From the NCBI RefSeq assembly GCF_016772315.1, contig NZ_CP053482.1, positions 3,281,501 through 3,345,500 on the forward strand: a stretch of DNA of 64,000 nucleotides. The letters are read 5' to 3'. Positions 20,540-29,468 of the stretch are shown in pieces (the first letter of the stretch is position 1; the number at the start of each line of letters is the position of its first letter). Source of the DNA: Thiothrix subterranea. GTDB lineage: Bacteria; Pseudomonadota; Gammaproteobacteria; Thiotrichales; Thiotrichaceae. A program made the translations under genes and the position numbers. The notes beneath the pieces are model-generated. The model worked only from the letters and a program-made list of their open reading frames with translations, was not told the origin of the DNA and did not search any database.

Positions 20540-22343
20540 CGGGCGCTGCTTGCGCACACCACTTGTGCAATTCCGCCACCAAGGTCGGCGTATCCAACGG
20601 CTTACCCAAATGCCCGTTCATCCCCGCTTTCAAGCATTCGGCAATGTCAGCCGACATCGTATTCGCCGTCAATGCAATCACTGGAATGGCTGGGTTGCGT
20701 ACTGCTGCCATTCCCGCATGAATGCTGCTCCCGCGTATATGGCGACTCGCTTCCAGACCATCGCATTCGGGCATTTGTACATCCATCAGCACTAAATCGT
20801 AGTCGGCATCAATCAGGTGTTGAATCGCTTGCGTGCCGTTTTCGACCAAATCGACCTGCGTAAGACCCAGCGTTTCCAACATGGCTTGCGCGATAATTTG
20901 ATTAATCGGGTTGTCTTCTGCCAGTAAAATGCGGCAGTCAGGGTTCAATGGTGCATCCGGCGGTGTTGCGGTGGCTGGTATTGTCTCAGGGGTTGGTGTG
21001 GCTACCTGATACGGCAGCTCGAACCAGAAACACGAGCCTTGCCCTTCTTCACTGTGCATTCCAATCTCGCCGTGCATCAGGCTGACTAATTGCTTGGAAA
21101 TTGCCAATCCCAATCCCGTGCCGCCGTATTTGCGGGCGGTTGACGATTCCATCTGCTGGAAACTGTGGAACAACAGTTGTTGCTTTTCAACGGGAATGCC
21201 AATGCCGGTGTCGGTAATGTCAAAGCGCAGCCGTTCGCCATTCGCTGTCCGTTTGATCGTCAGCGTGATCGCGCCCGTTTCGGTAAACTTAATGGCATTG
21301 CCGAGTAAGTTGAGCAAGATTTGTTGCGTGCGGATTTCATCGCCAAGCAAGTAAGGCGCAATGTCGGCACTGATGTTGATGGTGAATGCCAGCCCTTTTT
21401 CCTTGGCACGGATTTCGAGCAAATGCTGTAAATGCGCCACCATGTCGCGTAGCGGATAGCTGGTTTGTTCCAACGCCATTTTGCCTGCTTCGATTTTGGA
21501 AAAATCCAGCAAGTCATTCAGCAAGGCCAGCAGCGTTTTGCCGCTGCGGTGGATCAGGGCAACGTATTGTTGCTGTTCAGCCGTTTTCACCAACGGGGTC
21601 AGCAATTCGCTTGCGCCCAGAATACCGTTCATTGGCGTGCGCAATTCATGGCTCATATTAGCTAGAAACTGGCTTTTGGCTTGGTTGGCGACTTCGGCAG
21701 TTTCCTTGGCGGTTGCTAATTTAGCAGCTTGTTGTTCTAGCAAATCATTTTTGTAGAGAAGCTGGTAGTAGTCACGGTGCAGGCTCTTACCAAAGGTTTG
21801 CGTGACGATACTGAATAGGAGCAGCGACAAGGCTATGGTATACGCGCTGGCAGTACCCATGCTCACCAGCACAATGACTTGCGGCCAAATCATGATATTG
21901 ACGTAGGTGATAAACAAGGGGTTGTGGGGCGCAAGGCTAGTGGTCGTGCCAACACACAGCATCAACAGTGGCATTAACATCAGCGTTCCTTGCTCCGCCA
22001 GCCCGACATGAACCAACCCCCACGCGGTGAACAGCGCCCAAACACTGACGGAAACGATCAGATTAATGCTAAGCAGCAGTCGTGCTCTATCGGGGCGTGC
22101 CTTGTAGTGGACAGGGAATCGTTTCAATAATACAAAGCGTATGCTGCCTAAAATCAGCATTAACAAACCTATACCGTAAACGAGGGTAGGGTTGTGCTGC
22201 ACAATATCCGTCCCCAACACCACCACAACCCAACTAATCATGTAGGGGAACACGCCATTGATCGAGCGGCGGCTTAGATCATAGTCGCTTTGGATGCGCA
22301 TGGCGGCTGATACAGGGACGTTTCCTACGGATACAGAATTCAC
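20502..22343 (-). CDS. Hybrid sensor histidine kinase/response regulator
   Basis: 613 aa. About six N-terminal membrane helices without a recognisable periplasmic sensor domain, then a short coiled coil ([20 protein letters not shown]). HisKA domain with the phospho-acceptor in [12 protein letters not shown], HATPase with N box [15 protein letters not shown] and G boxes DTGIGIP and [15 protein letters not shown]-terminal receiver domain ([12 protein letters not shown] in [13 protein letters not shown]). There is no HPt domain, so the phosphorelay partner must be separate. It is GTG-started; an ATG 14 codons in (22301) is an alternative. It occupies the place of barA/gacS next to cysM-rlmD in other gammaproteobacteria, but the membrane domain differs, so I give no symbol. 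Confidence 0.88.
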   Translation of the reverse strand: MNSVSVGNVPVSAAMRIQSDYDLSRRSINGVFPYMISWVVVVLGTDIVQHNPTLVYGIGLLMLILGSIRFVLLKRFPVHYKARPDRARLLLSINLIVSVSVWALFTAWGLVHVGLAEQGTLMLMPLLMLCVGTTTSLAPHNPLFITYVNIMIWPQVIVLVSMGTASAYTIALSLLLFSIVTQTFGKSLHRDYYQLLYKNDLLEQQAAKLATAKETAEVANQAKSQFLANMSHELRTPMNGILGASELLTPLVKTAEQQQYVALIHRSGKTLLALLNDLLDFSKIEAGKMALEQTSYPLRDMVAHLQHLLEIRAKEKGLAFTINISADIAPYLLGDEIRTQQILLNLLGNAIKFTETGAITLTIKRTANGERLRFDITDTGIGIPVEKQQLLFHSFQQMESSTARKYGGTGLGLAISKQLVSLMHGEIGMHSEEGQGSCFWFELPYQVATPTPETIPATATPPDAPLNPDCRILLAEDNPINQIIAQAMLETLGLTQVDLVENGTQAIQHLIDADYDLVLMDVQMPECDGLEASRHIRGSSIHAGMAAVRNPAIPVIALTANTMSADIAECLKAGMNGHLGKPLDTPTLVAELHKWCAQAAPVKHRAETLEYAP

Positions 22344-22487
22344 ACGATTTCCGATTTGTTTTTATGATGAGTGGTAGTGACGTTACCGCATTGCGGCTTA
22401 AGGTCAAGTCAAATCCGCCAGTAGGTAGCGAATCCGGGGGATGGCTGGTAAGCTCTTTACCTTGACACAAAATCAAGAGCGCCGGAC

Positions 22488-23381
22488 ATGCATTACCCCA
22501 CCATTGAAGATTTCATCGGCAACACCCCACTAGTACGGCTGCAACGCTTGCCGGGGCAAACCACCAATACGATTCTGGTCAAACTGGAAGGCAATAACCC
22601 CGCTGGTTCTGTCAAAGACCGACCGGCATTGAGCATGATTCAGCGAGCGGAAGCGCGTGGTGATATTCAACCGGGTGATACGCTGATCGAAGCCACCAGT
22701 GGTAATACCGGGATTGCGCTGGCAATGGCAGCGGCGATCAAGGGTTATAAAATGATCTTGATCATGCCCGAAACCATGAGTGCCGAACGCCGCGCTTCCA
22801 TGAAAGCCTACGGCGCGGAACTGATCCTTGTCAGCAAAGAGGCGAGCATGGAGGGAGCGCGTGACCTTGCTATCCAAATGGATCGTGACGGCAAAGGTAA
22901 GTTGTTGAATCAGTTTGCCAACGAAGACAATCCGCTGGCGCACTTCCATTCCACTGGGCCGGAAATCTGGCGTGATACCCACGGGCAAGTGACGCATTTT
23001 GTCAGTAGCATGGGTACGACCGGAACGATTATGGGTACGGGGCGTTTCCTCAAGTCCAAGAATCCTGATGTGCAAATTGTGGGAGTGCAACCGGCGACGC
23101 AAACCGACCAGATTCCGGGGATTCGGCGTTGGACACCGGAGTATTTGCCGGAAATTTTCCACCGCAATGAGGTTGATCGCGAAATGGACATGAGTCAGCC
23201 GGAGGCGGAAGACACCATGCGGCGCTTGGCTTCGGAAGAGGGGATTTTCTGCGGGGTATCGTCCGGCGGGTCAGTGGCAGCGGCGTTGAGGCTTTCTAAA
23301 GAAGTCGAGAATGCCACCATTGTGGCGATTATTTGTGATCGGGGCGACCGTTACATTTCCACTGGCGTATTTCCGGCATAG
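22488..23381 (+). CDS. cysM: Cysteine synthase B
   Basis: PLP enzyme making cysteine from O-acetylserine (the CysM type can also use thiosulfate). 297 aa; PLP lysine K43 in NPAGSVKDRPA, substrate loop EATSGNTGIALA, phosphate cradle GTTGTIMGTGR. CysM-type features such as short length and IICDRGDRYISTGVF are present. Pseudomonas has cysM directly before rlmD; here a 16 kb accessory island separates them. Confidence 0.95.
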   Translation: MHYPTIEDFIGNTPLVRLQRLPGQTTNTILVKLEGNNPAGSVKDRPALSMIQRAEARGDIQPGDTLIEATSGNTGIALAMAAAIKGYKMILIMPETMSAERRASMKAYGAELILVSKEASMEGARDLAIQMDRDGKGKLLNQFANEDNPLAHFHSTGPEIWRDTHGQVTHFVSSMGTTGTIMGTGRFLKSKNPDVQIVGVQPATQTDQIPGIRRWTPEYLPEIFHRNEVDREMDMSQPEAEDTMRRLASEEGIFCGVSSGGSVAAALRLSKEVENATIVAIICDRGDRYISTGVFPA

Positions 23382-23549
23382 GCACTGATGGATTATTCAA
23401 CCCTTCTTTTCACCGCGTGGCACAAACTGTGATTTTGCTGGCGGCGGTGGCGAGTCATATGCAGGCGCGTCCACCAGCTTGACGTACTCATGGTGTGATA
23501 GGGGGGGCCACTTATCCTCAATCCTCAAGTTCAGATTTACGGGGGGTAA

Positions 23550-23960
23550 TCAACCGTTTGCAGTTAACACCCGAAACCCAGCCTGATCAAAATGCTTGTC
23601 AAATGCCAAAGCGGTGGTGAGCTTCATTTCACGCATGACAACGAATGACAGACAATCGACCATTCCCCATTCTTTATCCTTGTAGCGTTGGTACAGATCA
23701 AAAGCGTCCTTGAACAGCAAGGGGTTCATGTGGATCAAAGTCACATCCTCTGCTTCCTGAAAGTGCTGGATGATTTCGACAGCCTGTGTTTTGAAGCTAC
23801 GGGAAAGGGCGTTGCCTACTTCCAGCAGGACTGCATCGGTTGTTACCAGTGGGTGCCCAACAAAATACGGTTCGAGTTGCAGGGCTTCATCGTGATGCTG
23901 GTCATTGGCGTTGATGTACGCAAGTACGTAGCCCGTATCGACAAATAAAGGTTCAACCAT
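23550..23960 (-). CDS. PIN-domain toxin (VapC-like)
   Basis: 136 aa PIN-fold RNase. Acidic residues: D8 (FVDTGYVLAYIN), Glu in VLLEVGNAL, Asp in WGMVDCLSFVVM, and a C-terminal ALAFDKHFDQAGF. Chosen start ATG 23960; the longer frame to 24083 is the antitoxin gene in another frame. It overlaps the antitoxin gene by 8 bases, the standard toxin-antitoxin layout. First gene of the island after cysM. Confidence 0.85.
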   Translation of the reverse strand: MVEPLFVDTGYVLAYINANDQHHDEALQLEPYFVGHPLVTTDAVLLEVGNALSRSFKTQAVEIIQHFQEAEDVTLIHMNPLLFKDAFDLYQRYKDKEWGMVDCLSFVVMREMKLTTALAFDKHFDQAGFRVLTANG

Positions 23961-24195
23961 GTGTTTGCCCCAACACGTAAGCATCGTGGTTTTCGGACAA
24001 GTCGGGGGCTGCGTGGATTTTTTCGATGGTACGCAGGCGTTCCAGTAGTGTTTTGGGTTTGGGCGTTGCTGGGGATGCTTCATTGGCAGGCAGCAAGATA
24101 ACCCGCACGGATAAACCTTCCCATTGTTGACGGTACATTTCTGGTATCAACAACATGCCGCTGTGTGGGGTGGCATTGAATTCAATGGCTTGCAT
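23953..24195 (-). CDS. Antitoxin partner of the PIN toxin
   Basis: 80 aa. The N-terminus (MQAIEFNATPHSGMLLIPE) looks like a small DNA-binding strand region, followed by a Pro-rich linker and a toxin-binding tail. Position upstream of, and overlapping with, the PIN gene supports the role. The family is not recognised precisely. A GGAGAACACC ribosome site precedes the ATG on the minus strand. Confidence 0.7.
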   Translation of the reverse strand: MQAIEFNATPHSGMLLIPEMYRQQWEGLSVRVILLPANEASPATPKPKTLLERLRTIEKIHAAPDLSENHDAYVLGQTHG

Positions 24196-24251
24196 GGTGT
24201 TCTCCTGATTTTTGCGTATAGCGGGATTCTAGCATGGAAAGCGTGGTGTCC

Positions 24252-24330
24252 TCACCCTCCCGCATACGGCTCTATCCAGCCATCTTCACCGGGGGCAGTC
24301 AAATCTGGGCAGGTTTTCTGGTAGGGCAAC
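24252..24330 (-). pseudogene. Orphan 3' end of a lost nSTAND/WD40 gene (copy 1)
   Basis: Minus-strand coding remnant ending with the peptide CPDLTAPGEDGWIEPYAGG and a TGA stop. It is about 80% identical in DNA to 25216-25294, where the same peptide (CPDLLAPGEEGWVEPYAGE) ends the broken WD40 gene. Most differences are silent or conservative, so both derive from functional relatives. The body of this copy is gone; the Fic cassette lies where it should continue. Confidence 0.55.
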
Positions 24331-24442
24331 ATCCTGCAATTTGCTACAATGGCTGTACTGCACCAACCGCCTGAATAAAGTATTCATTCCCATGAAACGC
24401 ACCATCGAAATAGATTGCCTGCCCGAATTAAGGAGCTCACCC

Positions 24443-24628
24443 ATGTTGAGTCAAACTGAAAAACTGCTCCGTTTCCGGCAAATTCGCCGCCGTAACTACC
24501 GTGCCAGTTTGCGGCTGGAAGGGTTTGCGCCATCAAGCCAAACGCATTTGGACGAACAAGCCCCTCTGCTTTCCCCGCAAGACATTGAAAGCCGCATTGC
24601 CCAAATCAAGGCAAGGTATGTCGGATAA
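24443..24628 (+). CDS. Fic-inhibiting antitoxin (VbhA/FicA type)
   Basis: 61 aa. It contains the inhibitory helix motif (S/T)xxxE(G/N) as S22-LRL-E26-G27 in NYRASLRLEGFAPS, which blocks the ATP site of the partner Fic enzyme. ATG 24443 has AAGGAG seven bases upstream and is preferred; an in-frame ATG at 24392 lacks a clear ribosome site. It overlaps the fic gene by 11 bases. Confidence 0.85.
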   Translation: MLSQTEKLLRFRQIRRRNYRASLRLEGFAPSSQTHLDEQAPLLSPQDIESRIAQIKARYVG

Positions 24629-25208
24629 ATACGGTGTCAGCCAAGACCCGGACTGTTACCCGAACAGTTCAGTACTGGTCAATAAACTCAAGATCCGTGA
24701 TGCGCAGGAGTTGGAAGCTGTTGAAGCTGAGTTGACCCAACTTCGCAGCGAATCCTTCGAACCGGATTTTGCCGCGTTTGATTTGGGTGCGTTGGCGGCG
24801 ATTCATCGGCATTTGTTTCAGGACATTTATCCGTGGGCGGGGCAACTCCGCACGGTGGACATCAGCAAAGGCACTACCCGTTTTTGTTCTGCCCAGTACA
24901 TCCAGAAAGAGGCTGACCGCTTGCTTGCCCGTTTGCAGAATGAGCAATGGTTGGAAGGGCTGGCGTTGACTGAGTTTGTTGCCAGGATTGCGAATTATTA
25001 TTGCGAACTGAATGTGATCCATCCGTTCAGGGAAGGCAACGGGCGTACCCAACGCCTGTTTTTCGAGGCGATTGCGCTCAATGCGGGGTATGAGGTGGAT
25101 TGGTCACAAGTGAACCGGGATGAATGGCTGGATGCCAACATCCGGGGGTATTTTGCTGATCTTGCGCCATTGCAGGCAATCTTTGCGCGGATTGTCAGCA
25201 GTTTGTAG
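24618..25208 (+). CDS. Fic-domain AMP-transferase toxin
   Basis: 196 aa. The Fic signature HPFREGNGRTQR (135-146) is fully intact, with catalytic His135. The upstream flap (ISKGTTRFC) is present. This is a class I arrangement with a separate antitoxin carrying the inhibitory Glu. Such toxins AMPylate targets like gyrase or topoisomerase IV subunits; the target here is unknown. Start ATG 24618 has AAGG close by and gives the normal Fic N-terminus (KYGVSQDPDCYPNS). Confidence 0.92.
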   Translation: MSDKYGVSQDPDCYPNSSVLVNKLKIRDAQELEAVEAELTQLRSESFEPDFAAFDLGALAAIHRHLFQDIYPWAGQLRTVDISKGTTRFCSAQYIQKEADRLLARLQNEQWLEGLALTEFVARIANYYCELNVIHPFREGNGRTQRLFFEAIALNAGYEVDWSQVNRDEWLDANIRGYFADLAPLQAIFARIVSSL

Positions 25209-25215
25209 AGCCGCT

Positions 25216-25317
25216 TCACTCTCCCGCATACGGTTCTACCCAGCCCTCTTCGCCGGGGGCTAGCAAATCCGGGCAGTTTTTGGTAGGGAACAATTCGCTT
25301 AAGGGTTTGTTGAAGCG
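25216..25317 (-). pseudogene. 3' tail of the broken nSTAND/WD40 gene (copy 2)
   Basis: Minus-strand remnant ending at a TGA (25216-25218) after the peptide CPDLLAPGEEGWVEPYAGE. Upstream it reads LQQTLKRIVPYQK in a frame two bases off. Compared with copy 1 it has lost two bases near 25275-25285, which explains the shift. The IS982-like element interrupts it at 25318. Removing both insertion sequences links it to the WD40 gene at 27545-29175. Identity with that gene is inferred from frame continuity. Confidence 0.5.
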
Positions 25318-26273
25318 TTAAATGTGAATTAAGGGCAAACAACCAGCCATAGTGAAAGCCATTATCATACGGGAACTTTCTACTTTTCTCGGATGCACTG
25401 GACTCTCACTATGGACTGGCAAGATCAATTGATAGCGATTTATCTGTACCTTTGCAAGCAATATAAAGCGGATCTTTGGGCGTGTGTACAGCGTTTCTCT
25501 CCCCATGTTGAATTACAACTGACGGATGAGGAAGTCATTACGCTGTACTGGTTTGGCTTGCTGGACGGTCATCGCACCATTAAACAGATTCATACTTATG
25601 CCGATCGCCATTGACGGGACTGGTTCCCCGCGTTGCCGAGTTATCCTGCTTATGTGATGCGCCTGAACCGTTTGGCTGACCTGTTCGCCCCGCTATTGGA
25701 GCGCATTCAGTCTGAGGTTCCTCCAACGGATGGAAAACTGCTAGTGGACTCTTTCCCCGTTGCGTTGGCAAGACAGGGGCATCGCTTCAAAGCTTGTGTC
25801 GCTGCCAATATTGCTGATCATGGCTACTGTGCGACGAAAAAACTGTATTTTTATGGGGTACGTGTTCATGTCATTGGACGTAAACAAGCGGGAACGTTGC
25901 CCACACCCGAATACATCGGTTTGCTGCCTGCCAGCGCACCGGATGGCAAAGTGTTTGACCAAATCAGACCTGTTCTGAAGCAGGAGGAAGTCTTCGGTGA
26001 CAAAGCGTATCAGCGACCGGATGCTGCCGATGTTGAACAATTCCAGCAACTGACCGTGCTCACACCGGTCAAAAAGAAAAAGGGACAACGCTATCTGGAT
26101 GCCGATGAGCAATGGCTGTCAACCGCTGTGTCACAAGTACGCCAACCGATTGAAACGCTGTTTGCCTCAAATGTACGTTCATACCAAGGATTGCTCGTTC
26201 ATGTATTTGGACGATTAGCTGCGGCCCTGTTTTTCTGGAATCAGCTACGAAAATGCCCTTAATTCACATTTAA
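25318..26273 (+). mobile_element. IS982-like insertion sequence, 956 bp
   Basis: Ends are a perfect 20-bp inverted repeat, TTAAATGTGAATTAAGGGCA at 25318-25337 and its complement at 26254-26273. GCG flanks both sides (25315-25317 and 26274-26276), a likely 3-bp target duplication. It carries one transposase frame with an internal stop. It sits inside the 3' part of the WD40 pseudogene. Confidence 0.85.
25393..26262 (+). pseudogene. IS982-like transposase, in-frame stop
   Basis: The frame runs from ATG 25393 to a TGA at 25612-25614 (after HTYADRH) and continues in the same frame (DWFPALPSYPAYV) to 26262. A TGG to TGA change would explain it. DDE residues appear in VDSFPVALAR, FGDKAYQ and PIETLF. 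About 289 residues if read through. The stop should inactivate it unless it is read through or is a sequencing error. Confidence 0.8.
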
Positions 26274-26314
26274 GCGCTTGTCTTTGTTTGTCCTCACAGG
26301 CTTGGGAATCTCTA

Positions 26315-27542
26315 AAAACCCCCTGAACCCCGTACAAATGTGAGAAAATACCCATCCGAGCCAACGACCCCGTTACTAGCCATGCCCAAGAAAAGTGCCA
26401 TCAAAACCAGCCTGTTTGCCGCCGAAGAGCGTGAACAGAAACTCAACCGCAAGGGCGACCTGCTGTCCACGCTGAACCAGCACGTCAACTTTGTCGCCTT
26501 GGCAGCAGAAATCGACCACATCGCCCCACGCCCCAGTGACAAGCGAGGAGGCCCTCCGCCCTACCCAACGGAATTGATGGTACGGGTCTTTGTGTTGCAA
26601 CACCTGTACAACCTGTCGGACGAGGCATTGGAATACCAGTTGCTTGACCGGCTGTCGTTCCAACGCTTCTGTGGTCTGCGGCATTCCAGCACGATCCCGG
26701 ATGCCAATACCTTGTGGGTGTTCCGTGAACGGATCAGCGCGGCAGGTGGCGCGGATGCCCTGTTTGATGCCGTCCAACGGCAGTTACAACAACACGGTTT
26801 TATTGCCCGTGGTGGTCAAATCGTCGATGCCACGCTGGTGGAAGCCCCTAAACAACATTTCCACAAAGAAGAAAAAGTGCTGTTGGAACAAGCGGCAACA
26901 CCGAAGGACTGGACACCTGCGCAACGTCGCCAAAAGGATACGGAAGCAAGCTGGACGAAGAAACACGGTAAAAGCTACCACGGCTACAAACTCAGCATCA
27001 GTGCCGACCGGAAATACAAACTCATCCGCAAACGCCACATCAGCACGGCCAAAGAGCATGACACCAACCATTTTGAAGCGGTGCTTGACCAAGCCAACAC
27101 CAGCCGTGACGTATGGGCGGACAAAGGTTACGAAGACCAATCCCGTGAACAACGCCTCAACCAAAGTAGCTGGCGGTTACACATCCAGCACAAAGCCAAG
27201 AAAGGCAAGCCGCAATCCGACTGCCAGAAACGCCGCAACACCCGCATCGCCAGACCTCGCGCACGGGTTGAGTATGTGTTTGGGTCAATCTGTGCGATGG
27301 GTGGCAAAGCCATCCGTAGCATTGGGTTGGCACGGGCAGTATTCGGCCTCAGCATCAAAACAACCGTATATAACCTGCGGCGGCTTTGTTCGCTCAAAGC
27401 AAGCGGAGTTGTGCCTATTTGAGGGGAAATCCCCGAAAAAGCCGCAAAAATGCGGGAAAACAACCTGAAAATTGAGATGGATTGCTGTTTTTTAACAAAA
27501 TGCCGATAGGCCAACGCTAACCACTGCAATATGCCGGGTTTT
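26315..27542 (+). mobile_element. IS5-family insertion sequence, about 1.23 kb
   Basis: CTCTAAAAACCC (26310-26321) is mirrored by GGGTTTTTAGAG (27536-27547). The repeat straddles the borders, so the exact ends are uncertain. A TA target duplication (26313-26314 and 27543-27544) gives the limits listed and keeps the interrupted WD40 reading frame open. It encodes one intact transposase. Confidence 0.7.
26382..27422 (+). CDS. IS5-family transposase
   Basis: 346 aa. The N-terminal DUF772-type region (LMVRVFVLQHLYNLSDEALEYQLL split by helices, RLSFQRFCGL) is typical of IS5 transposases. DDE catalytic residues: D in QIVDATLVEAP, D in VWADKGYEDQ, E in RARVEYVFG. Complete and apparently active. An upstream in-frame ATG at 26340 is an alternative start. 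Confidence 0.92.
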   Translation: MPKKSAIKTSLFAAEEREQKLNRKGDLLSTLNQHVNFVALAAEIDHIAPRPSDKRGGPPPYPTELMVRVFVLQHLYNLSDEALEYQLLDRLSFQRFCGLRHSSTIPDANTLWVFRERISAAGGADALFDAVQRQLQQHGFIARGGQIVDATLVEAPKQHFHKEEKVLLEQAATPKDWTPAQRRQKDTEASWTKKHGKSYHGYKLSISADRKYKLIRKRHISTAKEHDTNHFEAVLDQANTSRDVWADKGYEDQSREQRLNQSSWRLHIQHKAKKGKPQSDCQKRRNTRIARPRARVEYVFGSICAMGGKAIRSIGLARAVFGLSIKTTVYNLRRLCSLKASGVVPI

Positions 27543-27544
27543 TA

Positions 27545-29175
27545 GAGGTTTCCGCTTGTTTGTCTGCTTCGCGTTTATAGGCACAGCGTTCTTCGAGGAA
27601 ACGTACCACCTGACCCAGTTTGGTTTCATCCGGGTTTGGTGCATCTAGTAACGGGCGCAACTTGCGGGTTTCGTCCGTCCAAGTGATGTGATAACCCAGT
27701 TCAGGAAACAGGGATGAGGTACAGATTTAATCTGCAATTCATCGCGCTGCATTTCCCAGATAAAGCGCAGTGTAGCAGACACCGCAGCCGGGTCGAAGTC
27801 GTAAATCAGGCGGAAAATCGGGCTATCCAGTTTCCACAACCGAACGGTCTTATCTTCTGAACCACTGGCGATCACTTTGCCATCCGGGCTGTACGCCACT
27901 GACCGAATAGGGGCAGTATGACCTTGCAGGGTTTTCAGAGTGTCACCGCTGCTCGCATCCCACAGGCGCATGGTCTTATCCCCTGAACCGGAGGCGATCA
28001 TCTTGCTATCCGGGCTGTATGCCAGTGTCGATACATAATTCGTGTGACCGCTGAGCGTGTTCAACATCTGACCCGTCGCTGCATTCCACAGGCGTATAGT
28101 CTTATCCCCTGAACCGGAGGCGATCACCTTGCCATCCGGGCTGTACGCCAGTGCCGACACTCCCAAGCTGTGACCGCTGAGCGTGTTCAACACCTGACCC
28201 GTTGCCGCATCCCACAGGCGCACGGTCATATCTCCTGAACCGGAGGCGATTACCTTGCCATCCGGGCTGTACGCCAGTGCCGACACTCCCAAACTGTGAC
28301 CGCTGAGCGTTTTCATTTCCTTGCCCGTCGCTGCATCCCACAGGCGCATAGTCTTATCCTCTGAGCCGGAGGCGATCACCTTGCCATCCGGGCTGTATAC
28401 CAGTTCGCTGATAGCACCGATATTGAGTGAGGGGATTTGCTTGCGTTCCGTTGATAAATCCTGTTCACGAATGGCGCTCAAATGCCCCAAGGTGGCAGGC
28501 AGCACTGCCTCTTTACCTTCAGACACTGCCTGTGCGGCAGCATCCAGCCCGTACAACCAAGCAGTGCGCATTTGCATAGGATCGGCAAGCGCTTCACCCC
28601 GGATGACCTTATCGGGGATAAGCTGAAATACCTTTTCTTCAAATACTTTGGCGAGGTTATAATTCGCCTCCAATGTTCGTTGTTCTGCCTCTTCCTTCTG
28701 CTGAACGGCTAATTCCCGCTGCTGCTCCTTCTCATTCGCCTGCCATAGTGTTGTTAGTATCCCCACCAAAAACACTCCAATAAATGCGACTATTGCCGTC
28801 CATTGCAGGTGCTGCCTCCGCTTCGCCGCTTTCGCACTCGCCGTAATAAATCCGCGCTCATCTGCGCCAATCAACAGGGAATCCGGGTATTGCTCTAAGA
28901 CCTGATGCGCTTCTGCCAGCCGTTTTTCCCGTAACAGGCTGCCGCTGACACCGTTTCTCCATGCGGTAATGCTGTCTTCCAAACGAAGTCGCCAGCTTTT
29001 GATTTCACGGTTGCTTTCCAGCCAGCCCCGTAACCGCTGCCAATCGCGGATCAGGGCTTCATGCGCTACGGTGATGGTAGCTTGCCCGTGGTCGTCGTGG
29101 TCTTGGGTCAGCAGCCGTTCGTGTGTGACCAGTTGCGCCAGCAGCGCATCAAGGGCTGCGGTGTAAGGAGCTTCC
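27545..29175 (-). pseudogene. nSTAND-type WD40 repeat protein, broken at both ends
   Basis: The remaining frame begins with the C-terminal part of an STAND NTPase (PYTAALDALLAQLV, ITVAHEALIRDWQRLRGWLE). It then has a membrane helix (WTAIVAFIGVFLVGILTTLW), a coiled coil and five WD40 repeats of 42 residues (SPDGKVIASGSGDKTIRLW type). The ATPase core is missing: the frame just stops around 29175-29270 with no start codon. A one-base loss near 27711-27719 shifts the frame; the corrected frame gives SSLFPELGYHITWTDE...RFLEERCAYKREADKQAETS before the IS5 border. Such proteins pair a sensor repeat with an effector in conflict systems. Truncated, shifted and IS-split, so nonfunctional. Confidence 0.75.
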
Positions 29176-29178
29176 GCA

Positions 29179-29283
29179 TGGCAAACCTCACTGATACCGA
29201 AATCCGCCTCAATCGGATTACCGCTTTGATTGCCAGTTTGAGCGAAGTGCAGGCCGAGCGTTTCATCAGCCTAATTTTTGCGT
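29179..29283 (+). CDS. Possible small or truncated gene, unknown
   Basis: 34-residue frame (MANLTDTEIRLNRITALIAS...) with AAGGAG eight bases before its ATG. It begins exactly where the WD40 remnant on the other strand loses coding character, so it may be the start of a gene whose rest was deleted. I do not recognise it. Confidence 0.3.
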
Positions 29284-29423
29284 GAGCCGTTTGATTAAAC
29301 CCAATGGCGGCAGAAACTTTAGGAGGATACCGGGCTTGAAACGTTGAGCCGAATGACTGGATCAGTGCTTGCTGTGGGCGGTATCGAACAATTCTGACAA
29401 GGAAGATAAAAGCTAATACTATG

Positions 29424-29432
29424 TGTTATACT
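29424..29432 (+). promoter_or_regulatory. Extended -10 promoter of the RelE/XRE pair
   Basis: TGTTATACT at 29424-29432 is an extended -10 (TGnTATACT) 36 bases before the toxin ATG. The palindrome GTTAAC lies just downstream (around 29446-29451), where an autoregulating antitoxin could bind. Confidence 0.5.
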
Positions 29433-29468
29433 AGTCTTGCGAACAGTTAACACGGACACTCAGTCTTC

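Noticed and set aside
22462..22467. TTGACA before cysM as a -35 box
   Set aside because: Only 20 bases from the cysM ATG, too close for a promoter with a -10 and leader.
23383..23482. Short plus-strand coding-like tail (ILLAAVASHMQARPPA) after cysM
   Set aside because: No start, no ribosome site and no recognisable family; too little to call a gene remnant.
24998..25342. 114-codon minus-strand frame across the fic gene end
   Set aside because: Mostly antisense to fic; only its first part coincides with the frameshifted WD40 tail, which explains it better.
26590..27468. 292-codon frame overlapping the IS5 transposase in another frame
   Set aside because: The frame at 26382-27422 carries the DDE motifs; this one has low-complexity content.
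27830..28420. Regular repeats that could suggest a CRISPR array
   Set aside because: They are 126-bp coding units of WD40 repeats with no short spacers; no Cas genes are present.
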